From Trichobilharzia regenti (Eukaryota > Platyhelminthes > Trematoda > Strigeidida > Schistosomatidae), in contig OX235263.1 in the NCBI GenBank assembly GCA_944472135.2, forward strand, positions 10,523,517 through 10,587,516: a DNA stretch of 64,000 nt, written 5' to 3'. A program made the position numbers and the translations under genes. The notes beneath the pieces are model-generated. The model did not search any database. It worked only from the letters and a program-made list of their open reading frames with translations, and had not been told where the DNA came from. The stretch's first letter is position 1. Each line of letters opens with the position of its first letter. Positions 55,365 through 64,000 of the stretch are shown here, in pieces.

Positions 55365-56840
55365 CAAAGAATATTCTTTTCGATAAATTCCTCTTCTGGC
55401 TCTACAATTAGATATACATGTGTGTTTATATACACAGAATATTCTAGATTAGTAGTCAATAACAATATTAGTGTTTTTTAAATAATATCGATTTGTAAAG
55501 TGTGATCAATGCGATTACAGTTCACTAAAGATGCTTAAATTATAATAATAGTAATAAAGATATAGTAGCAACAATAATATCAACTAAAATTAGGAAAATT
55601 CCGCAAAAATTCATTATTATTCAAACGTATATGGCCAAGGTAATGATAATGTCTGAACTAACTTCTTTTGAATGCATAAATTAGGCTTTTCAGTGTGGAT
55701 CCCCACATCGTCAGAGATGTTTAGTAGTCGAACGCTTAAAGCGAAAATGAGATTAGTAGGTATGCGGTAAATGACTTCGAAAGCATGGTTAACGTCAATC
55801 TTGTGTTCTGTCTCCACAAGATTAGACAGAATAGCGCCACGGATAGATTTTGTTTCTCCTTTACTTAACCAACCACTCTGGATGATGTTTGGAAATTCGA
55901 CGAGAAACACGCCTAATTGTACGGCCTATGAAACTAACTGGCTCTACAGGAGCAGTTAAATTGGTGGATACAGAGGGAAGAGGGGAAATTAGGCATTTTG
56001 TCCATTACTCCCGAACGCAGAGGAAAAGTTGTTTTTTAAAGATACAGAGTAATTCAGCAGCAGGGAATGGTCATTTTACTGCATCTCTAAAGCGCTGTGT
56101 TATTATCTAGCTGATGTTGTCCCCAAGGAAAGCCATCTGTAAGAATAAGTCCTTTTCGGGAACTGTTAATAACTTGGACTGCTTTGGTTTCGGATTCATA
56201 TTCTTATCAATTAACCTTTCTGCATAACTATCTTCACTTAGCAACCGTTTAACATTATTAAGTTCCTCATTAAGACATTCGTCCGAGCAAATCGTTCTTG
56301 CTCCGTGAACCAAGCACTTTATCAAATTGCGTTTGCATTTCAAGAGTACGAAGCTGAGAAAATGAGTATACTGACCAGCTGATGTAGGTTTTCTATATAC
56401 ACTTCTTCTTATTGTGCCATCCCCTTATCTGGTCATAAAGACGTCTAAAAATGAAATACCAGAGTCTTTTACTTTCTCAATAGTAAAAATTTATTACAGG
56501 ATGAACCTCATTAAATTTATTCAGGATGCTCTTCGCTTTCTCCTCATTTTTCATCAAAATGAAAAATATGTCATCCAGGTACCGACAATAGAATTCGAGT
56601 TCATGAATAACATCTTTCAAAGGCCCAAATTTCTAATTTCGAAAGGCAAATTTATCAAAACAGACTACAAAGACAGTAGTGAAGAATCCTTTCCTATCAA
56701 TGTGTCTTTCCCGTATCTAATAAAGCATCGAAAAACTGCCTATTTGTTGAGCACTCCGAACAGTAGAAGACGTAGCAGTTTGCCAGAAGTGTATTACTTT
56801 TAGGCTGAGATCAAACCAGATTTATCTAGTTTGAAACTAT
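55365..56840 (-). mobile_element. Penelope-like element, degenerate, RT to GIY-YIG
   Basis: Minus strand. GPLKDVIHELEFYCRYLDDIFFI (catalytic YLDD, about 56570-56640), NEEKAKSILNKFNEVHPVINF, a broken YRKPTSAGQYTHF box (about 56350-56390), open piece 56107-56343 (NLIKCLVHGARTICS…LFLQMAFLGDNIS), CSCRAS…IGRTIRR (about 55910-55960), then open piece 55617-55910 with GAILSNLVETEHKIDVNHAFEVIYRI and the terminal LSLPW. The PLE terminus lies at 55365-55400. Same broad type as the 29.7-kb copy. Confidence 0.8.
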
Positions 56841-57009
56841 ATATAAAAGTATGTACTCATTAGCTCACTGAGAATTGCATCGAGTACATTCGGGTTATGT
56901 GACAAGCACACTAACCCTTTAGTGGACTATGGATTCTAGATTCTGCCAATTCGTGATATAAGTCTCCAGAGCTAAATAATGTCATCAGAGAGCAATTGTC
57001 CTTACATCT

Positions 57010-57862
57010 AATAATATTAATAATGATTTACTTTATTCCAAAAAGAGTACTTGTGATACAAAATGGAATTTTCAGCATTAATCACAATATTACATCTAAT
57101 TTCTTCAAATTATCAATAAAATTAATCACACGAAAAATCTTCTACATTTACAATGGAGGTAATGTCAAAAACATGCAGCATATATAATGGAAATAATAAT
57201 AATAATGATAACAGCTAAGGTAATAATATTAATAATAATACAAGTGAAAATTGCCGTGGGCTTGTTTCACACAGTATTGCCAATGCAGTATAGAAATCCT
57301 AGCATGTTTAAAAAAATATTCAATATATAATGTTCTCTTTAAATGGTGATGATGGTGAGGGGAAAAACAAAGATTACAGCAGTTACAGAGATAAGTTGGT
57401 GTTTGCAATTATGAAATTGAAACAAACAAAGAAGCAACAGGACCATAAATATAATAGAAATAATAAAAGTAAAACTTGAAGGTATATAAGGATGGATTAG
57501 TGGAGGAAACTGTTCATTTGCTAGATGAAGAAAGGTTAGTTAATTGTTGCCTGACACTACTTTCATGACATAAAATACATGCCAAGTATGGTATCATAGA
57601 ATTTCTATACTTAGACGTGCGATCATACAGTTTTGTGAAGTTACTCCTTGTTCTACCTGAGGAGATGCAAGGTGAAAGCTGAGGGAGGGTAAAGTGGATG
57701 CTCCAAGTTAGAGAAAATCCCTCTAGCATATTTATTGCACGAAGTCAAGTCCCTATCGACAACGACGTTAAGTATGTGGTCCATTGTGACACCACTCAGC
57801 TTACTGACAGTCTACAGCATTCTACGAATTGTGACATAGTCATTTTAAAGCAAAACAGGAAA
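57010..57862 (-). mobile_element. CR1-like LINE, 3' piece split by RTE copy 2
   Basis: 3' end at 57010-57090 with the tail motif (complement of gctgaaaattccattttgta…ttggaataaag), then HFTLPQLSPCISSGRTRSNF and KYRNSMIPYLACILCHESS (ORF 57514-57729). Right of it lies the 3' end of RTE copy 2, and the CR1-like sequence resumes near 61390. Confidence 0.8.
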
Positions 57863-58584
57863 GAATTATTATTATTACCCATTAATTCCTAGAGAAACAT
57901 AGGGCATCAGCCACGCGTCTACATTGCGTTCGGTTATCTGCTAGAGTTTTCATCTGGCTCCAAGTCTGCCCACATGCTTTCATCTCCTCTTCACATCACC
58001 TCCTCCAAGTCACCCTCGCATTGACGACCAACTCGCCGATTCCCATTCAGTTGGGTTCCACTCGAGTGATGGCTTGTGTAGTGATGTCACTTGATGGTTT
58101 GTTTTCTCAGAGTATGGTCAGCCAATCCATCTCCATTTCTTCCTGCCGATTTGTTTCACAATCGGTTCCTGATTGGTTCTCTCATTGCCAGAGATCCCTT
58201 CCTGTTGGTGATCTTTTCTGGCCGGCCATCTGATCTTGAGTATTGAGCGAAGACAACTGTTAATGAAGGTTTGTATTTTGTTTGAGATGCTCCTTATGAC
58301 TCGCCAAGTCTCTGATCCGTATTGTAGCACTGATTGACTTCACATATGAGTTGAAAATCTGGATCTTATTTTTGATTCTGAGTGCTCTTCACCTCCACAC
58401 ATACTTGAGAGTAATGAAAGCTTGTCTTGCTTTTCCAACCCTCGCTTTGATATCCTCGTCAGTTCCACCTGCTTCCTAGGTAGGTGGGTAGGTTACTCCC
58501 ATTTTTGCTGGCTGATTGTTGTCTGTTGTGGTTGCTGCTTTTGGTGTTGGCCAGGAACCTTCATCACCTCTGTTTTCTTTATGT

Positions 58585-58959
58585 TCACCTGAAGGAATGT
58601 CCTATCTTTGATGCTTCTTCTGCCAACTTGTTACTTTTCACTTGCATATCTTCCAGTTTATGGGAAATCAGGCATATATCATCATCGGCGAAATCCAGAT
58701 CCTCCAAGTCTTTTGTGTCAGTCCATTTTATGCCTGTTCCCTCGTTGGTTGCCGTTGTCTGTCGCATTATCCAATCAATTGCAATCAGGAAGATCATTGT
58801 CGATATTAAACAGCCTTGTCTCACTCCCGTCCTCACTTCGAAGGCTTCCGTAAGTTTCCCGTTGTGGGTTACTTGGAATGCAGCATTGTCGTATAACTGT
58901 TGGATGAGATGTATAATTGTCGATGGCACCTTGTAGTAGCGAAGTAGTTTCCAAATCAC
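58585..58959 (-). pseudogene. RTE RT palm fragment (copy 2)
   Basis: 124 open codons: IWKLLRYYKVPSTIIHLIQQ, QVTHNGKLTEAFEVRTGVRQ, MIFLIAIDWIMRQT, then LEDLDFADDDICLISHKLED. The catalytic box has an extra in-frame GAT (FADDD), probably from slippage. Confidence 0.82.
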
Positions 58960-59173
58960 CTCTCGATATAGGCTGTCAAAAGCCTTTTCAAAGTGGATGA
59001 AGTTGAGTAAGGTGGAGAGGTGACTTCCATTCTAAGCTTTGTTCAATGATGATTCGTAAAGTGGCGATTTGATCAATACATGATTTGTTTCCCGTGAATC
59101 CAGCCTGTTCCGCTCGAAGTTTTTCATACAGGTTGGCGTGTTTGATTCTCTCCAGGATGAAGCGGCTCAATAT

Positions 59174-60298
59174 TTAACTTGGGATGGACAGGAGCATAAT
59201 TCCGAGCCAGTTTTTACATTGATTTAAATCTCCTTTCTTTGGCAGTTCGAATAAGTATCCTTTCTTCCAATCCTCGGGTGCTTTGCCCTCTTTCCACACT
59301 TTCTCCAGTAGTGGTGTCATCAAGTCCGCTGTTGTCTCTGGGTCAATTTTCAGGGCTTCTGTTGGGATTCCATCTGGTTCTGCTGCTTCTCCAGCTTTTA
59401 GCATCTTGATTGCATTCAGGACTACTATTCTCGTCGGGGATTCGATGTTCACTGGTAGTTCTGCTTCCATTGTCGGTATTGTTGGGCGCGTTGTAGGTGA
59501 CACTCGATTTAGGAGTCTTTCGAAGTGCTCAGCCCAGTGTTTTCTTTGCTCCACCTCTTTGGTGATTGACTTTCCATTGTCATCCTTTACTGGCTTAATC
59601 TGTGTCGAACTCTTGCCCCATAGTTTCCTAGTTGTTTGGTAGAGTGTGGTGAGGTCTCCTTTGCCTGCAACTTGTTCTACTTCACTTCCCATGGTTTCAT
59701 AATATTTTCTTTTGTCTTCCCTGGTACTCTTCTCTACTCTTTTGTTCAGTGCATTGTAGCTTGCATTCAACTCCTGTTTTCGTTGCCCTTCAATGCACTG
59801 GATAATCTTTTGTTTCATTGTCTTTCTCTCTTTTATTAGTTTCCAAGTGATCATAGTGAGCCACTGTTTGTCCTGTCTCTTCTTTCTGCACAAAACTTCC
59901 ATGCAGGTTTGACTCCACACCGTTTTCATGTTGTCCCAGTGCTTTTCGACGCCGAACTCTTCGCTAGTGTTGATTTGTTTCTCGGCTTTGTCCTTTATGC
60001 TTGCAATGAAGATGTCCTTTGTAGCCTGGTCCTTCAGCTTTTGAATGTTGAACGTGGCTTGTGGTCTGTCTGCAGCTCCTCCTTCTCTGAAAGCTTTTAG
60101 TTTGATTTGGATTGTCCCTTGTACGAGATAGTGGTCTGAGCCAACGTCTGCTCCTCTTCTTACTTTTGTGTCCAGTAGGCTGCGCCTCCACTTCCTTGAG
60201 CAGCATTGAGATGAAGTCGATTTGGTTTTTGGTTTTCCCGTCTGGTGACACCCATGTAGCCTTGTGGATATCTTTGTGTTTGTATACACTGCCACCAA
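59174..60298 (-). pseudogene. RTE linker and RT N-terminal frame (copy 2), longest RTE frame here
   Basis: 374 open codons, of which about the first 40 are out-of-frame endonuclease. Then RRGADVGSDHYLVQ (APE C-terminus), the Lys/Glu-rich linker (KHWDNMKTVWSQTCMEVL, YYETMGSEVEQVAGKGDL), RT1 LKAGEAAEPDGIPTEALK and RT2 APEDWKKGYLFELPKKGDL. It ends at the TAA that copy 1 shares. The C run that frameshifts copy 1 at 52867 is intact here. Confidence 0.88.
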
Positions 60299-61077
60299 TC
60301 ACTAGTTGGTTGAAGGCGCAGAAGTCGGCGAAGAGTTCTCCACTTTCCTTCATTTCTCCGAGAGCTTCTCTACCCGTGATGAGTTCCCTTCCTGTGTTGT
60401 CTGGTCCTAGCTTGGCGTTCATGTCTCCCATTAGTATTTTAATATCACCAGCTGGAGTAATGTGCATTGTTGCCTGTAGTTGTTTGTAGAGTTCTTCTTT
60501 CTTTTCGAGGTCTGCGTTGTTTGTGGGTGCATACAACATTGTATGATTGACACTTTCCTTCCTTTGAAGTTGAATCTGGTGGTCATTATCCTGGACGAGA
60601 TCGCCTCCCATTGTATCAGGGCTTTCGTTGCCGTTGGTGACATCATGATAGCCACGCCCTCGGTGTGCGTGTGGTTATCTTCTGGGTGACCGGAGTAGAT
60701 CACCGACTCACCCGTTGACAATTTGGTGATTCCATTCCCGTTCCATCTGCTTTCACATATTCCCAGCACTTGGATTCTGTATCTTTTCATCTCGTTTGCG
60801 ATCAGGGTGGCTTTCCCTGTCTCGTACATAGTGGGGACGTTCCATGTCCCCAAACAGACTTTTCCTTTTGGTGCAAAGAGATTCATCGTGCTGAAGATTC
60901 TGTAGCAATATTGTTTACAGGGTGTGGTTGCTAGCCTCACGCCTGAGAAAGGAATTGTTACATTAAGATAAAGTTTAGAGAGAAGCGACCTTGTGGGTTG
61001 CTCCCCTTGAAATCGGAAAACAAGGGATAAAACAATCAGAACAACACCAGCGAAAGAAAAACAATTCACAGCAAAAA
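60150..61077 (-). pseudogene. RTE APE-type endonuclease domain (copy 2)
   Basis: The conserved start MNLFAPKGKVCLGTWNVPTM begins near 60884 (minus). LGICESRWNGNG and SVIYSGHPEDNHTHTEG follow to IIQC, where a private frameshift (near 60535-60545) moves APTNNADLEKKEELYKQ, ILMGDMNAKLGP and TWVSPDGKTKNQIDFI into the frame 59964-60611. The upstream open frame extends into the 5' UTR (to 61096) but is probably untranslated. Confidence 0.85.
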
Positions 61078-61389
61078 GGGCAAAAAGCGACAACAACGAT
61101 ACAATAAAACAACATGCGATATAGTTCAGCTCAGTTAACTAAAATGATACCAAAATCACAGACTCACCGACTTGGGCCAACTTGCCAGTTACCATAAGGC
61201 GGTGTATAGATAAAATTAGTGCATAACCAAAAGTGAAAATTACACCTTCGAATGCCAGATACGGATTCCATAAGTCTTTTAACTTCCCTCGTAATCTCTT
61301 TATAAGACTATTACTTTCCTCCGCATAATGATGTCTTGTTTGAAACTATTATAGAACATGGTAGAGGTTAATTCAGTGTATTAGTTGGG

Positions 61390-62115
61390 TGAACAATAAA
61401 GAAGGATAGTTAAGATGCAAGACTTTGTGAACTGTATGAGGAGGGGTTGATTTATATTCGATTTCCTTAACTTTTAAATGTAAAATATCAGGCGGAATAT
61501 TTTACTGGAGATCGCTAAGACATGGGAAGACCAGGAGAGATCAGAAGAGAGAATAAGTCCATGATACTTGATTTCTGATTTAATTCCTATATCATTGTCG
61601 TCAATCTTGCAACTCTCATGAGAATCGACGACTTCTTTTAACTGTCTTTTACATTTCAAGCTGAAATTAACAGTTTGACATTTAGAAGGATTCAGTTTAA
61701 GGCCGTTAGACTCAGACCATTTACTGACCACCGACAGAAAGCTATTTATTTTGGCCTAATCTAGTTGGGAGTTAACCGCCACTGAAACTGTTAAATCATC
61801 AGATTACTTCACAAAGTTTATTTCATCAGAATAAGGAAAGTCCTGCAAGAAGAAAGAAAAAAGAAAAGGAGAAAGGACAGCGCCTTGAAGGGAATCAGCT
61901 TCAGTAGGCAATGAAGTGGAAGACTTTCGTTTATACATGGTGTACTGCTTTCCTTTCTGAGAAATATGAATGTAACCAGTTAACAGCCCAACATTCTGTT
62001 TGACTCGCAGCAAGTTTATTTAATAAGATATTCCTAAGGACCGAGTCAAAAGCAGATGTATAGTCTAGGAAGGCACAACGAACAAATTTAGCCCCCTTGT
62101 CTAGACTGGAAGTAA
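61390..62115 (-). mobile_element. CR1-like LINE, 5'-ward piece split by RTE copy 2
   Basis: Minus strand: NGLKLNPSKCQTVNFSLKCK and DLSWSSHVLAISSKIFRLIF (ORF 61474-61731), then SLQGAVLSPFLFSFFLQDFPYSDEINFVK (ORF 61804-62013), separated by a stop in the catalytic-box region (YADD lost near 61790-61805). Truncated at about 62115. Confidence 0.82.
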
Positions 62116-62129
62116 TCTATCTAGGTGGA

Positions 62130-62350
62130 CGCCACTAGTCACGCCTTCTCATTAGAACTATAAGCAGCTTCGTCCTATTGTCAGCCACTGGTGAGCATTA
62201 GGTTATGTTTCAGGCATTTTACTGATTTAAAGATGGATGAGGAAATAGCCTTAGTCAGTGAACTGTTGAAAACCAGCGAGTATTGGAAAGCTGTTTCATC
62301 TTATTTTGACAGTCTTTATATACAGGCACCCATGATCCCACCAGGAATGT
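62130..62350 (-). repeat. Hammerhead family-B remnants
   Basis: actagtcacgccttctcatt … aagcagcttcgtcct and, at 62255-62340, ttgaaaaccagcgagtattg-gaaagctgtttcatctt… match parts of the minus-strand unit at 45.8-46.15 kb. Strongly decayed. Confidence 0.45.
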
Positions 62351-62844
62351 AAACAACTAGCTGTCCAGTTCGTTCAGCTTTCCAATGATTTTCAGTTCGT
62401 AATCTAACTTGAATTAACTCAAATCTCCATAAACCAGTAACCACTGTAGGTCCATAATCCAACTTAATCAAAGCCTTACAAACCAGCATTAGCCAAACTT
62501 TTCGTTGTTATTCCCACTTTCTCTCTCTTGTAATATACAAAGTTGTAAACAAACAAACAAAAACGCAAATTTAATCTCTTTGCTATAGGATGACTATACA
62601 TAAAATGTGTCACTGTGAGTCATCATAATTCAAGTTTCCCACTCTGTTAGCTAATTGATATCATCATTACAGGAAAACAATTATACTAATAGAATCTAAG
62701 ATAAGGTATACAAGTCTTTGGGAAGTAAATAAGTTTCAGTAATAAGAATAATGGCTTTATTCGAAACAATATTTTTCATCTAATGTTTGTGAATTATAGC
62801 ATGAACTACGATACAACAATTACAACAACAACAACAAGTTAAAG
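62351..62844. other. No recognisable gene
   Basis: AT-rich; a short (CAA)n run at 62817-62836 just before the PLE. Confidence 0.45.
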
Positions 62845-63180
62845 GGACACCCGTGGGATCGATCGCCCATATCAGTGATGCAAAGACTTGAAAACATATT
62901 CCTACCAAATATCAAACCCAAAATTTGGATACGTTGCGTAGATGACATATTTGTAATAATCAAAAGAAACGAGTTGGATAAAACAAACTCACAACTTAAT
63001 AAACAACGTCTTCAACGATATCAAATTCAAAAGACAAGGGGAATCGGAGAACAAAATCTCATTTTTGAACGCCTTAGTCAAGCTAACAACCATACAAGGG
63101 AATCAGAAGCGCAAATTCATAGAAAATCAACTTACACACACACAAAATACTAAATTACAACAGCAACACTCAAATAACTG
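62845..63180 (+). mobile_element. PLE RT fragment
   Basis: TPVGSIAHISVMQRLENIFLP, a decayed form of the GSPxSPxxADxxMxxLE palm motif, then WIRCVDDIFVIIKRNEL (VDD catalytic box, about 62930-62960) and LTTIQGNQKRKFIENQLTHT. Frameshifts are present. Confidence 0.72.
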
Positions 63181-63675
63181 TTTTGTACTCGCCGCCAAAT
63201 TATTGCTATGTACTGGTCAAGAATTTAATAGTCCTGACGCAAGAAGCGGAAATCAGAAGACCACTAGGTTTGCGATGATACTTCTATTTTCCAAACACAA
63301 GGAGAAGCAATAAGTGGTATCACACCAAGGAGTAGTCACACAAGATTGTGAGAGCGAAATATATACATGAATGTCCAGACAAGTGTGTGAACAAATCAAT
63401 AGACAGTCTTAACATGAATGGCTAATTATAATGGAGTGTCGATCCATATATACATAGCAAAATATAGCAGACATGTCAACAAAAACACATATAATATGGA
63501 TATATGTCACCAAGGGACGGACTGTCAACAAATACACATATTATATATAATATTAGGGGAATATACATTGTTAAAGGACACAGGTTCATCAAAGTGAAAT
63601 GGTCACAGACTAAGCGGGCAAACAGAAAGAGAGATCACCATACACAGACATATATATATACATATCAATAACACA
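63181..63675. other. No recognisable feature between two PLE pieces
   Basis: AT-rich with TA runs (63540-63550, 63650-63660). It may be diverged PLE sequence or an insertion separating the RT part from the C-terminal part. Confidence 0.4.
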
Positions 63676-64000
63676 CAAAAGGAATTGTATACAAACACTA
63701 TTCAAGAGGGCCAGGACTCCTTACAGCACTCTCACCTTAAGGAAAACTGAAGAACGATGTCTCACTGACATCTTCCAAGAGAATGGATACACATGGAAAT
63801 TCGTCAAAAGACATCTACCCCCACGCCAGACTACCAAATCAAATGCTCCCAAGGAAAGCACAAAGAAAATCACCCCACCTTATATAAAGGATATCTCAGA
63901 AATCACTGCAAGATTCTTCAAACATTTAGGAAATGACGTCACACACAAACCAACAAAATCACCTTACCCAGCTGTCTCTACGTCAACCAAAAGATGCAAC
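63676..64000 (+). mobile_element. PLE linker region, continues past the window
   Basis: KTEERCLTDIFQENGYTWKFVKRHLPP (about 63745-63825) and PYIKDISEITARFFKHLGN (about 63880-63940), paralogous to 32230-32440. The GIY-YIG domain should follow beyond 64000. Confidence 0.75.

Larger units (their letters stand above)
57867..61190 (-). mobile_element. RTE-clade LINE, near full length (copy 2)
   Basis: Minus strand from 61190 (ttggcccaagtcggtgagtc complement) to the tail at 57867 (ttattattattaccc). Same domain order as copy 1. It sits inside a CR1-like LINE of the same orientation. The 200 bp at 61191-61389 between RTE 5' end and the resumed CR1-like sequence is unexplained. Confidence 0.92.

Noticed and set aside
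59283..60489. Long plus-strand open frames (59283-59642, 59636-59839, 60112-60489)
   Set aside because: They are antisense to the RTE copy 2 ORF, and identical antisense frames occur against copy 1 (51819-52196), so they are shadows.

Overview
This window looks like a piece of a schistosome (blood-fluke, trematode) nuclear genome. It is AT-rich, has one intron-split innexin gene near its left end, and is otherwise packed with decayed retroelements of the kinds known from Schistosoma: RTE-clade LINEs (SR2/Perere-3-like), a CR1-like LINE (SR1-like), Penelope-like elements (PLEs, Cercyon/Perere-10-like), tRNA-headed SINEs, and Sm-alpha-type repeats that carry hammerhead ribozymes. The assignment rests on recognising these families by eye, not on a database search.

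Layout. 1-3.7 kb: a CR1-like LINE 3' part, inverted repeats, a PLE fragment and a fold-back pair of hammerhead repeats. 3846-10231: the last two exons of a plus-strand innexin, separated by a 5-kb intron filled with RTE, PLE and SINE debris; its 5' exons lie left of the window. 10.3-35 kb: alternating RTE fragments of at least three subfamilies on both strands, a PLE with RT remnants (13.9-15.6 kb), and a well-preserved PLE (29482-31249) with inverted terminal repeats, inserted in an RTE copy with a visible target-site duplication. 35-51 kb: quieter stretches, a PLE nested in another PLE (37.4-39.4 kb), SINEs, hammerhead repeats (40.3, 45.5-46.4, 47.5-48.0 kb) and a CR1-like copy (47.3-49.7 kb) that received two further insertions. 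51.1-54.5 and 57.9-61.2 kb: two nearly full-length RTE copies in opposite orientation; the second sits inside another CR1-like copy. The right end runs off in a PLE.

How the parts work together. The autonomous classes (RTE, CR1-like, PLE) encode reverse transcriptase plus an APE-type or GIY-YIG endonuclease, but no copy here is fully intact. The SINEs show which machinery they use. One tRNA-like head is joined either to a tail matching the 3' end of the CR1-like LINE or to a body and tail matching the RTE ends. The hammerhead repeats fall into two recognisable families with the same unusual design: a tRNA-like Pol III head, then a hammerhead whose stem III is a loopless self-complementary octamer. 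One family-B copy (45856-45901, minus) keeps every core residue.

Most notable points: this two-family hammerhead system and its tandem or fold-back arrangement; five RTE copies sharing a 4-nt insertion inside the reverse-transcriptase catalytic box; and two near-complete RTE copies sharing both a frameshift and a stop codon, which suggests defective lineages moved in trans. No rRNA, CRISPR, viral or toxin gene was seen, and apart from the innexin I find no cellular protein gene.
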